64,000 bases of DNA from Mucilaginibacter sp. OK098 (GCF_900142915.1 NZ_FRCM01000012.1:1-64000); one strand, 5' to 3'; positions 1 to 8,711 are shown, counted from the first letter of the stretch. The notes: generated by a model not told the origin, from the sequence alone. Numbers and translations are program-made.

Positions 1-441
1 CCTGGTAATCAAGCGTTCCGTAATTGAATATTTCTTGATGGGTTTATGTAATTGGTTTATAATCAGCGTGTTTCGCTTTTCTTCATGCGTTCCATGGAGG
101 CTTGTCCGCTTTTGGGTTTACACTCCCGTCTCCGCCGGGTCTCTCCCGCCGTTGTTGGTGTTGTCACCAACAACCCATGATGTTTGTGTTTTACAGGATG
201 CCGCATGATTGTTTGCGGCTTTTTGTCCTATCGCTGCCGCAAGCCTCCCGGCTTGTGGCTCGCTGACAAGTAACCAGGCGACAAGTCGCAAACTATTTAG
301 TCAACCACAACTTAAGGTATAAATTCCTCTATTTGTCAAATTAGTTCGCTTCGTTAGCAAAGCGGGCTACCTAAACGCTTACCACAAGGCTGGACCTTGC
401 TAGCGGAAAATCACTTGCGACAGCAGGGGATGAAGAAACCG
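1..441. other. Noncoding left edge with hairpins
   Basis: No credible reading frame is visible on either strand. The stretch holds a perfect 10-bp hairpin at 151-174 (arms GTTGTTGGTG and CACCAACAAC, loop TTGT), a terminator-like hairpin at 200-224 and a short hairpin at 384-398. It is more GC-rich than the gene that follows. It could be the tail of a repeat island or the 3' region of a gene beyond the window; nothing more can be supported. Confidence 0.5.
200..224 (+). terminator. Possible rho-independent terminator
   Basis: A GCCGCA/TGCGGC stem with an 8-nt loop is followed by five T residues on the plus strand. It would end a rightward transcript entering from outside the window. The stem is only 6 bp, so the call is tentative. 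Confidence 0.35.
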
Positions 442-1656
442 CTATACTTTTAGTCTGGAGAATTTACTTATATAAGTATGGTTCAATTCTTCAAATTCCT
501 CAAATGTTAATACTTCAATACCGGAAAAATGCTTTTCTAAATGTTCACTAAAAACATCCTTAATTTCTTCTTTTTCTTCAGAACGACCAGCAAGTAATTG
601 ATAAGAAAAGTGTCTGGTCTTGTATCCTAGTTTTTTAGATAATTCTTTTAAATTTCCAGGCGATTGCGAGTAACTTTGATAATCACTTATTTGATATAAA
701 TGAGAATGCATATCAGAACTGAATTGTGGTCTCTTTTTGGTCTTCTTGACCATTAGTTGTACATCCTCCTTCTTAACTTCAAAAAATGTTGTATCCTGAT
801 AATTTGGCATATTTGGCTGAAGGATAAAATCGCAAATCTGACTTTCACTACTCTTTATTTGATATAAAGGCTGTTCATATAGATGACTTGAGTAAACATC
901 TCTTTCCAATATGGTTTTATTATCTTGAATATAACGGTGTATTATAGTTCTCTCATTGTTTTTTCTATCATATTTAATATGATATAGATACATTTTACGA
1001 AAACCACTGATTGCAGATTCAAGATCTTCCGAATTCATTCTTAACCAATCATAATCCAAATATTTAGGTTGAGCAATAAACTCCTTTGAAAGTATAGATG
1101 TGTATGATGTAAAAGTTTTTTCAAAATTATGGCCATAAAACTTAAAGTAACCTTGTTCTTCGGGTTTGTTTTTAAAATAAGGATATCTTGAAAGAGGCAA
1201 GCCAATATTATCCAAATCAATAATTAATTTTTCACGCCATTTTCTTATTTGTTCTTCTACAACTCTTATAAAATATGGATGTTCAGACCCCTCATTTTTT
1301 TTAACGATTGCATCAAATCCTGAATTTTTAAGATCGGACTTATCATCTGCAGTAGAATACAAAATTATCGGGATAGAGTTAATTCTAAAGCTTCTATTAG
1401 AGTAAGAACTGTTGAGAGAATTCTTTAAAAGAACAAGAGAAGTAGCTTGAAATGGATTAGGACCACCTTCATTATTGTTATTTGTTATAATCAAGTCTAT
1501 ATTAACTTGTTCTTTTTCGAGTTGGTTTTCGAAAAATACTTTACATTCATCAAAAGAATGAACAAAAATTAAATTATTTCTTTCATAACCACCATTGAGG
1601 AAAATTTTAACTAATCTTTCTTTGTTTTTTATACTATCGTTTATCAGTATTTTCAT
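442..1656 (-). CDS. Shedu-type (DUF4263) nuclease with receiver-like N-terminus
   Basis: Probable single-gene anti-phage effector of the Shedu (SduA, DUF4263) family, 404 residues. The C-terminal part (about 270-400) carries the family pattern as I read it: an Asp-Phe pair at 276-277 (CDFIL), FFEVKKED at 291-298 with E293 and K295 forming a PD-(D/E)xK-type core, a downstream QISDYQSY helix at 322-329 and LLAGR at 354-358. Residues 1-125 look like a response-regulator receiver fold: hydrophobic strand ending at D54, strand IPIILYS at 95-101, and K119 at the place of the conserved receiver lysine. The acidic pocket seems incomplete, so phosphorylation is doubtful. The gene is AT-rich compared with its neighbours, stands alone and faces away from ileS, consistent with a transferred defence gene. 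Family assignment is by motif recognition; the receiver call is inference. Confidence 0.72.
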   Translation of the reverse strand: MKILINDSIKNKERLVKIFLNGGYERNNLIFVHSFDECKVFFENQLEKEQVNIDLIITNNNNEGGPNPFQATSLVLLKNSLNSSYSNRSFRINSIPIILYSTADDKSDLKNSGFDAIVKKNEGSEHPYFIRVVEEQIRKWREKLIIDLDNIGLPLSRYPYFKNKPEEQGYFKFYGHNFEKTFTSYTSILSKEFIAQPKYLDYDWLRMNSEDLESAISGFRKMYLYHIKYDRKNNERTIIHRYIQDNKTILERDVYSSHLYEQPLYQIKSSESQICDFILQPNMPNYQDTTFFEVKKEDVQLMVKKTKKRPQFSSDMHSHLYQISDYQSYSQSPGNLKELSKKLGYKTRHFSYQLLAGRSEEKEEIKDVFSEHLEKHFSGIEVLTFEEFEELNHTYISKFSRLKV

Positions 1657-1672
1657 ACACCTTGTTTCTACT

Positions 1673-1680
1673 CAAATATA
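1673..1680 (-). promoter_or_regulatory. -7 box upstream of the Shedu-type gene
   Basis: Read on the minus strand this is TATATTTG, matching the Bacteroidota -7 consensus TAnnTTTG, and it ends 16 nt before the ATG at 1656. No clear TTTG -33 box is visible at the usual distance. Confidence 0.4.
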
Positions 1681-2012
1681 CGTAAATATAGTGATTGTCA
1701 GAAATTTAACATGCTTAATCAAGGGGATTAAAAGCTCATAAAAGAGCTATCTTAAAAAGGGTTGTATATCTCTAAATTATTAGAAACGTTAATTCCCACC
1801 GTCTGGCGTGAGAATGCAGTGCAGGCCCAAAGAGGTGGAGTTCTCGTGCCCCGCGTTTAGGTAACAAAGCGATCGGTAGCCAGTAGATCAATCACAAATA
1901 AATAAAACTACCAATCCTTTATTATAAAATCCTACTTCCAAACCCCCGCTCCCCATCAACCCAATCCCAAAATCCCCAAAATCCCGGTTCAGACAAATTG
2001 TACACATCATCC

Positions 2013-2045
2013 AAACTTACGAAGTTTTTAAAACTTCGTAAGTTT
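2013..2045. repeat. Dispersed palindromic repeat, copy 1
   Basis: Two 16-nt arms beginning AAACTTACGAAG are perfect inverted copies around a single central T. The same element recurs at 7609-7641 with a central C. Here it lies between divergent genes, so terminating a coding transcript cannot be its role at this site. Confidence 0.8.
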
Positions 2046-2143
2046 TCTCCAGACTACTCTCTCCCCAAAACAATCTTTCCGTCATTTCACCATTCAAACC
2101 GCCAAATAATGCTTAATATCATACTATTTATCGTAAAAATCCG

Positions 2144-2151
2144 TATTTTTG
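2144..2151 (+). promoter_or_regulatory. -7 box upstream of ileS
   Basis: TATTTTTG fits the Bacteroidota -7 consensus TAnnTTTG and lies about 22 nt before the ATG at 2174. A -33 TTTG box is not obvious. It would drive the ileS, DksA-like, lspA unit. Confidence 0.45.
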
Positions 2152-2173
2152 CAACCTCTAAAATTTGAGGTGG

Positions 2174-5100
2174 ATGTACAAGGAATATAAGCAGTTAAAC
2201 TTATCGCAGACAGGCAAAGATGTACTTGATTTCTGGAAGCAGAACAACATCTTTGAAAAAAGCATCAGCAGTCGCCCGGCCAATAACCCGTACACATTTT
2301 ACGAGGGGCCACCGAGTGCAAACGGGATGCCCGGGATTCACCACGTAATGGCGCGCGCCATAAAAGATATTTTTTGCCGCTACAAAACCCTAAAAGGTTA
2401 CCAGGTAAAACGCAAAGGCGGCTGGGATACCCACGGCTTGCCTATTGAGCTGGCTGTTGAAAAGGCTTTGGGCATAACAAAGGACGATATCGGCAAAAAG
2501 ATTTCGGTTAAAGATTATAACGATGCCTGCCGCAAAGAGGTAATGCGCTATACAGATATCTGGAACGACCTGACAGAAAAAATGGGTTACTGGGTTGACC
2601 TGGAGAATCCATACATCACCTACAAAAACGAATACATTGAATCACTTTGGTGGATCCTGAAAGAGTTTCATACCAAAGGATTATTATATAAAGGATATAC
2701 TGTACAGCCTTATTCGCCAAAATCAGGTACCGGCCTAAGCTCGCACGAGCTGAACCAGCCGGGAACCTACAAAATGGTGAAGGATACATCCATCACAGCC
2801 CAGTTTAAGCTGAAAAGAGATCAGGATTCTGAATTTTTGTTTGAGAACATCAACACAGACCTGTACATATTGGCATGGACAACCACGCCGTGGACCCTGC
2901 CTGCCAACTGTGCTTTAGCTGTTGGTGAAAAAATTGACTATGTAAAGATCAGCACCTTTAACCCCTACACCTACGACGCGATTACTGTAATACTGGCTAA
3001 GGATTTAGTAGGTAAGCACTTTAAGACAGAGGGTGAAAACGCTTCGTTTGAAGATTACAAAGGCGGCGACAAGATCATCCCCTGGAAAGTAAAAGGAACT
3101 TACAAAGGTTCGGAGCTTTTGGGTTTGCATTACTGGCAACTGATGCCTTATGTAACCAACGAAGACCTGGAGAAGAATGCATTCCGCGTAATTCCGGCTG
3201 ACTTTGTTACTACTGAGGACGGTACCGGTATCGTTCACACCGCTTCTGTCTTTGGTGCGGATGACTTCAGGGCCTGTAAGGAAAATGGTGTGCCATCGGT
3301 GATGGTGACGGATGAGTTTGGCAAGGAAGTACCGCTGGTAAACAAGCAGGGCAGATTTGTTGACGAGGTTACCGACTTTGCCGGCCTTTATGTAAAAGAA
3401 GAATACTACAGCAAAGAAGAACGCGAAGTGCCCGGCTTTAAGGCAACAGATGTTTTGATCTCTATCAAATTAAAAACAGAGAACAAAGCCTTTGATGTAA
3501 AAAAATACGAGCACAGCTACCCGCACTCGTGGCGGAGCGATGAGCCGATCTTATATTATCCGTTGGATAGCTGGTTTATTAAAACCACTGCCGTAAAGGA
3601 TAAAATGGTTGCATTGAACAAGACCATTAACTGGAAACCGGAATCAACCGGGACAGGCCGCTTTGGCAACTGGCTGGAAAATTTGGTGGACTGGAACCTT
3701 TCGCGCTCCCGCTTTTGGGGTACCCCGCTGCCAATCTGGCGCGAGGAAAATGGCGGCGAAGAAAAATGTATCGGCTCGATAGCTGACCTTACCGCTGAAA
3801 TTGAGAAATCAATAGCAGCAGGTTTAATGCCGGCTGGTTTTGTTATTGATGATTTGCACCGCCCATATGTTGATGATGTGATCTTAACTTCATCAACAGG
3901 AAAACCAATGTACCGCGAACCGGACCTGATTGACGTTTGGTTCGACAGCGGCGCCATGCCTTACGCGCAATGGCATTTCCCGTTTGAAAATAAAGATGCG
4001 TTTAAAAATGCCTACCCGGCTGATTTTATAGCCGAAGGCGTTGACCAAACCCGCGGCTGGTTCTTTACCCTGCACGCCATAGCGGTTATGCTGAGCGAAA
4101 CCAGCGACGAGGTTAAAAAGATAAACGAAGAAGTTGGCAATAAAGGCGTTGCCTTTAAAAATGTGATCTCGAACGGTTTGGTGCTGGATAAAAACGGCAA
4201 CAAAATGTCGAAACGTTTGGGCAATGGTGTTGATCCGTTTGAAACCATTGAAAAATTTGGTGCCGATGCGCCAAGGTGGTACATGATCAGCAACGCCGCG
4301 CCATGGGATAACCTTAAATTTAACCCGGAAGGAATAGATGAGGTTAGACGTAAATTTTTTGGTACCTTGTACAACACCTATACCTTTTTTGTGATGTACG
4401 CAAACATTGATCAGTTTACTTACAGCGAAGCAGAGATAGCTTTAAAAGACCGCCCGGAAATTGACCAGTGGATCATCAGCTTGCTGAATACCCTGAGCAA
4501 AGAGGTTGACGCTTTTTATGCTGATTTTGAGCCTACCAAAGCCGCCCGCGCCATCCAGGATTTTGTGGATGCGCATTTAAGCAACTGGTATGTAAGGTTA
4601 AGCCGCCGCCGTTTCTGGAGGTCGGATAATTCTGATGATAAACTGTCAGCTTATCAAACGCTGTATACCTGCTTAATAACTATCGCAAAGCTGATGTCGC
4701 CAATTGCGCCGTTCTTTGCAGAGCGTTTGTATACCGACTTGAACAGCATCACCAAAAAAGAGGAATTTGAATCAGTTCACCTTGCCTATTTCCCGGAGTA
4801 TCATACCGATTTGGTAAATGCCGCTTTGGAAGAAAGAATGCAGATGGCGCAGGATATCTCATCACTAGTATTATCACTACGTAAAAAAGTAGGCATTAAC
4901 GTAAGGCAGCCATTAAGCAAAATCTTACTGCCGATACTGGATAAAAAGTTTAAGGGCCAGATTGAGCAGGTTAAAGACCTGATCCTTTCTGAAACCAACA
5001 TAAAAGGTATTGAATACATAACCGATACTGCGGGCTTTATCAAAAAGAAGATAAAACCAAACTTTAAAGCCCTTGGCGCTAAAGTGGGTAAGGATATGAA

Positions 5101-5554
5101 AATTGTTGCTGAAGCTATTGGTAACTTAAGCCAGGATGATATTGCAAAGCTGGAAAACGACGGCGATTTATTACTGCCGACCCAGCATTTGATAAGCCTT
5201 ACCGATGTTGAAATTATAGCCGAAGACGTTCCTGGATGGCAGGTAGCAAATTTAGGAAAACTAACGGTGGCTTTAGATGTTACTATAACCGATGAACTTA
5301 AACAGGAAGGTATATCGCGCGAGCTTATCAATCGGATCCAGAATCTGCGTAAGGGAAAAGAATTTGAAGTAACCGATAAGATAAATGTTAAACTAAGTAA
5401 CCACCATTTTATAAGCAAAGCAGTAAATAATAATTTATCATATATTTGCGCCGAAATTTTAGCGGATAGCATTTTGCTTGATAATGAGTTTAATGAGGGT
5501 GAATTAGTTGAGATTGATGGAAATGAAATTTTGATTGCTATAAGTAAAATATAA
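2174..5554 (+). CDS. ileS: Isoleucyl-tRNA synthetase with GXHH signature
   Basis: Charges tRNA-Ile with isoleucine in the cytoplasm. About 1126 residues from the ATG at 2174; an in-frame TTG at 2165 is possible but less likely. The class I signature region reads GPPSANGMPGIHHV, with GIHH at residues 54-57 where most synthetases have HxGH, and the second signature is KMSKRLGN at about 677. Length, the GPPSANG context and KMSKR rather than KMSKS point to the IleS2 (eukaryote-like) type, in which GXHH variants are linked to very strong mupirocin resistance. The editing (CP1) domain is present (TTTPWTLPAN at about 236-245). The next gene starts directly after the stop codon, so the three genes form one operon. 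Confidence 0.97.
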   Translation: MYKEYKQLNLSQTGKDVLDFWKQNNIFEKSISSRPANNPYTFYEGPPSANGMPGIHHVMARAIKDIFCRYKTLKGYQVKRKGGWDTHGLPIELAVEKALGITKDDIGKKISVKDYNDACRKEVMRYTDIWNDLTEKMGYWVDLENPYITYKNEYIESLWWILKEFHTKGLLYKGYTVQPYSPKSGTGLSSHELNQPGTYKMVKDTSITAQFKLKRDQDSEFLFENINTDLYILAWTTTPWTLPANCALAVGEKIDYVKISTFNPYTYDAITVILAKDLVGKHFKTEGENASFEDYKGGDKIIPWKVKGTYKGSELLGLHYWQLMPYVTNEDLEKNAFRVIPADFVTTEDGTGIVHTASVFGADDFRACKENGVPSVMVTDEFGKEVPLVNKQGRFVDEVTDFAGLYVKEEYYSKEEREVPGFKATDVLISIKLKTENKAFDVKKYEHSYPHSWRSDEPILYYPLDSWFIKTTAVKDKMVALNKTINWKPESTGTGRFGNWLENLVDWNLSRSRFWGTPLPIWREENGGEEKCIGSIADLTAEIEKSIAAGLMPAGFVIDDLHRPYVDDVILTSSTGKPMYREPDLIDVWFDSGAMPYAQWHFPFENKDAFKNAYPADFIAEGVDQTRGWFFTLHAIAVMLSETSDEVKKINEEVGNKGVAFKNVISNGLVLDKNGNKMSKRLGNGVDPFETIEKFGADAPRWYMISNAAPWDNLKFNPEGIDEVRRKFFGTLYNTYTFFVMYANIDQFTYSEAEIALKDRPEIDQWIISLLNTLSKEVDAFYADFEPTKAARAIQDFVDAHLSNWYVRLSRRRFWRSDNSDDKLSAYQTLYTCLITIAKLMSPIAPFFAERLYTDLNSITKKEEFESVHLAYFPEYHTDLVNAALEERMQMAQDISSLVLSLRKKVGINVRQPLSKILLPILDKKFKGQIEQVKDLILSETNIKGIEYITDTAGFIKKKIKPNFKALGAKVGKDMKIVAEAIGNLSQDDIAKLENDGDLLLPTQHLISLTDVEIIAEDVPGWQVANLGKLTVALDVTITDELKQEGISRELINRIQNLRKGKEFEVTDKINVKLSNHHFISKAVNNNLSYICAEILADSILLDNEFNEGELVEIDGNEILIAISKI

Positions 5555-5938
5555 ATGAAACAAGAAAACGAAAAAACCAGGTACTCTGAATCAGACCTGC
5601 AGGAATTTAAAAGTATTTTATTGGCAAAGCTAAGCAGCGCCAAAGAAGAATTGAACAACCTGGCAACGTCATTGAGTTCGCCTAATGCTAACGGCACTGA
5701 TGATACAGCCGGTACTTATAAAACACTGGAAGACGGATCAGCAACGCTTGAAAAGGAACAAATAAACCAGTTAGCGGCCCGTCAGAAAAAATTTATTGAG
5801 CAGCTTGAAGCAGCTTTGGTACGTATTGAAAACAAAACTTATGGCGTTTGCCGCGAAACCGGTAAGCTGATCCCTAAGGAGCGTTTACGCGCTGTACCGC
5901 ATACTACTTTAAGTATGGAAGCAAAATTGAAGCAATAA
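5555..5938 (+). CDS. DksA/TraR-family protein with degenerate zinc finger
   Basis: 127 residues. The N-terminal half is a helical region (EFKSILLAKLSSAKEELNNL) and the C-terminal part is the TraR/DksA motif region YGVCRETGKLIPKERLRAVP at about 95-114. Family members of this kind bind RNA polymerase in the secondary channel and modulate transcription. Only one of the usual four zinc-ligand cysteines remains (C98); the others are replaced (CxxT, then TTLSMEAK). This cysteine-poor form is, to my knowledge, common in Bacteroidota, so it is unlikely to be a pseudogene. The ATG follows the ileS stop with no gap and its own stop directly precedes the lspA ATG, which suggests translational coupling. 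Confidence 0.9.
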   Translation: MKQENEKTRYSESDLQEFKSILLAKLSSAKEELNNLATSLSSPNANGTDDTAGTYKTLEDGSATLEKEQINQLAARQKKFIEQLEAALVRIENKTYGVCRETGKLIPKERLRAVPHTTLSMEAKLKQ

Positions 5939-6544
5939 ATGAAGGCAGCCTACTTAAAACCCTTTCTTGTAGCTGCTTTTATTGTGTTGATTGACCAGGT
6001 GATAAAAACCTGGGTACGCACACATATGGATTTTAATTCCGAGATCCATTTCCTTGGGCAGCATGGCATGCTGCGCTATACCGAAAATAACGGGATGGCC
6101 TTCGGCTGGGAATTAGGCGGTAAAATAGGAAAGCTGGTATTAACACTGTTTCGCATTGTTGCCGTTTGTGGCATTGGCTATGGCCTGGTTTACCTGGTAC
6201 AACATAAATATCACCGCGGATTGATCATGTGCGTGGCCCTGATATTTGCCGGTGCGCTGGGTAATATCATTGATTCCACTTTTTACGGTTTGTTATACCA
6301 AAACGGGCATATTTTTGAAGGCCGTGTGGTTGATATGTTTTATTTCCCTTTAATTAAGGGCACATATCCGTCATGGTTCCCGGTATGGCACGGGCAATAC
6401 TTTGAATTTTTTCAACCGATCTTTAACCTTGCCGATGCATCTATTTCGGTAGGAGTGATAGCTATCCTGATCTTCCAGAAACGTTACTTTAAACATGAAG
6501 TACCGGAAGTGAGCAGTCCGAATAGTGAGATGGTTGAGGATTAG
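5939..6544 (+). CDS. lspA: Lipoprotein signal peptidase (signal peptidase II)
   Basis: Inner-membrane aspartic peptidase that cleaves prolipoprotein signal peptides after lipid attachment. 201 residues with four predicted membrane segments. Conserved blocks are RYTENNGMAFG (46-56), GALGNIIDS (105-113), GRVVDM with D132 and FNLADASIS with D166; D132 and D166 fit the known catalytic aspartate pair. It is longer than the about 165-residue enterobacterial enzyme, with extra residues between the catalytic aspartates and a polar tail, as usual in this phylum. It is the last gene of the ileS unit; a repeat island follows. Confidence 0.96.
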   Translation: MKAAYLKPFLVAAFIVLIDQVIKTWVRTHMDFNSEIHFLGQHGMLRYTENNGMAFGWELGGKIGKLVLTLFRIVAVCGIGYGLVYLVQHKYHRGLIMCVALIFAGALGNIIDSTFYGLLYQNGHIFEGRVVDMFYFPLIKGTYPSWFPVWHGQYFEFFQPIFNLADASISVGVIAILIFQKRYFKHEVPEVSSPNSEMVED

Positions 6545-6977
6545 GGGTTAGTTAATTAGAGATTAGTTTTTTGTCCATTTTTCGACCCCATCGGGGTCAA
6601 ATATTGGTAGAAAAACAATAACAATACACAACGTACCGTAGGTACGTAACATTAAGTTAAGAGAAGGTTGGTTATAACTAACCACATAACAACGTCCGGT
6701 AGCCCCACCTAAATCCTCCCCGGTAGGGAGGACTTAAGGAAGCGCGAAGCTAAAGTCTCCCCTACCGGGGGAGATTTAGAGGGGGCTACTAAGCTTTTGG
6801 GGAGGATTACATTTGTATTATTCCTTAACTTAATGATATTAGCCGTAGGTACGTAACTCCGCGCGGGGTTGCATACCTACGGCATGCTAATAAATACAAA
6901 ACTTATTTTCTACCAATATTTTGCTCCTCTGGAGCAACGCTATTAAACACGTTTAATAAACCTGTTACTTTTAATTA
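6545..6977. repeat. Nested palindromic repeat island
   Basis: No gene. At least seven hairpins are packed here: 6584-6598 (GACCCC/GGGGTC), 6631-6647 (ACGTACC/GGTACGT), about 6666-6682, a long hairpin with arms 6699-6735 and 6753-6789 and a 17-nt loop, 6842-6882 (GCCGTAGGTA/TACCTACGGC), 6921-6937 (TTGCTCC/GGAGCAA) and 6941-6957. ATATTGGTAGAAAA (6601-6614) and its inverse TTTTCTACCAATAT (6906-6919) bracket the cluster. This looks like repeat elements inserted within one another. Confidence 0.8.
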
Positions 6978-7601
6978 ATGATATTTTTAACATTTTTTAT
7001 CGGGTTGATAGCGAACTTTATTGGCTATGTACCGCCCGGGAATATTAACCTTACCCTGGTCCAGATCACCATAAACCGCGGGCTTAAACAAGCCCTGATG
7101 TTTATCACATCATTCTCGGCTGTAGAATTCTTCTTTACCTACTTTATAATGCATGCCGACAAATGGCTCAGCGCCGAGGTGCGGCTGGATACTATTATCG
7201 ACTGGATAATGGTTGTACTGTTTGGTGTGATGGGCATTATTACCTGGATTCACCGGAAAAAACCACCCGAAACAAGTTACTCTGATCGCGAAAGCATAAG
7301 ATACGGCATCTTGCTTGGTTTTTTAAACCCTATGCAAATTCCATTCTGGATGATAACCGGTACCTATTTAATAACCCACGAATGGATTATTGACGGACAA
7401 ATAGCATTAGTAATATTCAGCATAGGTGCGGCTGCCGGCGCATTCCTGGCCCTATTCCTATACGCTAAATTTGCCCAATATATTCAAAGTAAGTTTGCCT
7501 TAAGCACAAGGTTAGTGAATACCAGTATTGCCATTTTGTTCTTTGCGTTTGCGGCTTACCATGTGGTGAAGCAGGTGTATTTGTTAACGGTTCATAGGTG
7601 A
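6978..7601 (+). CDS. LysE-family translocator
   Basis: 207 residues, an integral inner-membrane protein with about six hydrophobic segments. The N-terminus contains the typical PPG motif of the LysE/RhtB exporter family (IGYVPPGNINLTLVQ at about 16-30). Relatives export amino acids or similar small metabolites by proton exchange; the substrate cannot be told from the sequence. It is preceded by the repeat island and followed by the 7609-7641 palindrome, so it is probably transcribed alone. The ATG at 6978 follows the palindrome at 6941-6957 closely. Confidence 0.85.
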   Translation: MIFLTFFIGLIANFIGYVPPGNINLTLVQITINRGLKQALMFITSFSAVEFFFTYFIMHADKWLSAEVRLDTIIDWIMVVLFGVMGIITWIHRKKPPETSYSDRESIRYGILLGFLNPMQIPFWMITGTYLITHEWIIDGQIALVIFSIGAAAGAFLALFLYAKFAQYIQSKFALSTRLVNTSIAILFFAFAAYHVVKQVYLLTVHR

Positions 7602-7608
7602 GGAAATT

Positions 7609-7641
7609 AAACTTACGAAGTTTTCAAAACTTCGTAAGTTT
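7609..7641. repeat. Dispersed palindromic repeat, copy 2
   Basis: Same element as 2013-2045: 16-nt perfect inverted arms with a central C. It sits between two convergent genes and ends with a T-run on both strands, so here it could act as a two-way terminator. Confidence 0.8.
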
Positions 7642-7664
7642 TTCACCATAGCTATTATGAACCA

Positions 7665-8711
7665 TTAACTATGAACCTTCTTAAAATTCCAGATCCTTTC
7701 AGCCTTTCGCCCTATCAGCCAAAATGATGCGCCAAGTATGGCAAAGAATAATGTTTTATTGGTATGGTCCCAAAAGTATTCGAAGTATTTGGTGTAGATG
7801 AATATAAGGAGAAAGGTGATGCCAAATTCGCGGGCAATTACATCTTTGCTTTTTAAGCCGTAAAACAAAAAGCCCGAAGCAACAATGGCTGAAATAATGC
7901 CCCAGTAAAACAGGCTGATCTGCCTGATATGCCACCAGCTATCTATGCTGCCTAAATTACCGAATATGCTCAGCAACCAAAGCGACATAAACAGGTAAAG
8001 CATCCCGGCCACATAGGTAAGTTCCCAAAAGCGCTCAAACCATTTGCGATTTTTAAGGATATAAATACTGCTTAACAATACCATACCGAACAGCACAAAT
8101 CTTAGCGGGTAGTTCATCCCTAAAAAGTAATCGCTCCAGCGGGTTTGATAGCCTGTTTCGGTGCCGAACCAACTGCCTAATGATACCAATGTAAAAAGCC
8201 AGATGAGCCTTGAATCCATCCTCCAGGCTAATATGCCATATACAAATACCGAGAGTAAAAACAGTAAAGAATAATGACCCGATCCGTTATCAAAGGTTTT
8301 ACCCAGGTAGGCAATACAGCAGGCGGTAAATAACACACCGGTAAAAATAATAGCCTCGTTACTGAAGATCTTTTCAGGATATTTCTTTTCCCAGCGCCGG
8401 CCAAAGTAAAACAACACAATGGCCATAATTGCTGATATAACACTAATTACAATATCAGGCGTATAGTAAAGTTTTTTTAGCCACCTGATAACCGTATCAT
8501 CAATAATTAATGAACCAACAGCTATAATACCGCAAAACAAGGCAATCCAAAACGAGTATTTAGCCAGCCGCATCCAGTCGAACCCTTTAACCTCGTACGA
8601 GCTGCGCAAACTTTCGGCAGTACCGGCATCAATTAATTCCTCCTCCTCCCAATATTTTATGGAACGATTTAAGAATTCGCTTTCCTGTTTATCAAGGTTG
8701 AGTTTGGCCAT
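7665..8711 (-). CDS. DUF2157-like integral membrane protein
   Basis: 348 residues. A short N-terminal soluble part (about 1-45, with EFLNRSIKYWEEEELIDAG resembling the DUF2157 N-terminal helices) is followed by about nine hydrophobic segments running to residue 340, including WIALFCGIIAVGSL and ISLFYWGIISAIVASGFLFYG. No catalytic motif is seen and the function is unknown. The gene stands alone, convergent with the LysE-type gene, with an inverted-repeat element just upstream at 8872-8991. The DUF assignment is from general resemblance. Confidence 0.7.
   Translation of the reverse strand: MAKLNLDKQESEFLNRSIKYWEEEELIDAGTAESLRSSYEVKGFDWMRLAKYSFWIALFCGIIAVGSLIIDDTVIRWLKKLYYTPDIVISVISAIMAIVLFYFGRRWEKKYPEKIFSNEAIIFTGVLFTACCIAYLGKTFDNGSGHYSLLFLLSVFVYGILAWRMDSRLIWLFTLVSLGSWFGTETGYQTRWSDYFLGMNYPLRFVLFGMVLLSSIYILKNRKWFERFWELTYVAGMLYLFMSLWLLSIFGNLGSIDSWWHIRQISLFYWGIISAIVASGFLFYGLKSKDVIAREFGITFLLIFIYTKYFEYFWDHTNKTLFFAILGASFWLIGRKAERIWNFKKVHS

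Larger units (their letters stand above)
1657..2173. other. Intergenic region between the Shedu-type gene and ileS
   Basis: This gap of over 500 bp between divergent genes holds no credible gene. It includes a GC-richer unknown stretch (about 1795-1875), a repeat copy at 1980-1997 (AATCCCGGTTCAGACAAA, also found at 11247-11264), the palindrome at 2013-2045 and the ileS -7 box at 2144-2151. Confidence 0.55.

Noticed and set aside
442..1656. First reading as an orphan response regulator
   Set aside because: There is no output domain of known regulator type, and the C-terminal half fits a DUF4263 nuclease better. The receiver likeness covers residues 1-125 only.
1795..1875. GC-richer stretch considered as a small RNA or tRNA remnant
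   Set aside because: No cloverleaf, no terminator and no promoter could be found.
4801..5697. 298-residue antisense frame in ileS
   Set aside because: It runs opposite to the well-supported synthetase gene, and its hydrophobic, Ser/Leu-rich text is typical of a complement shadow.
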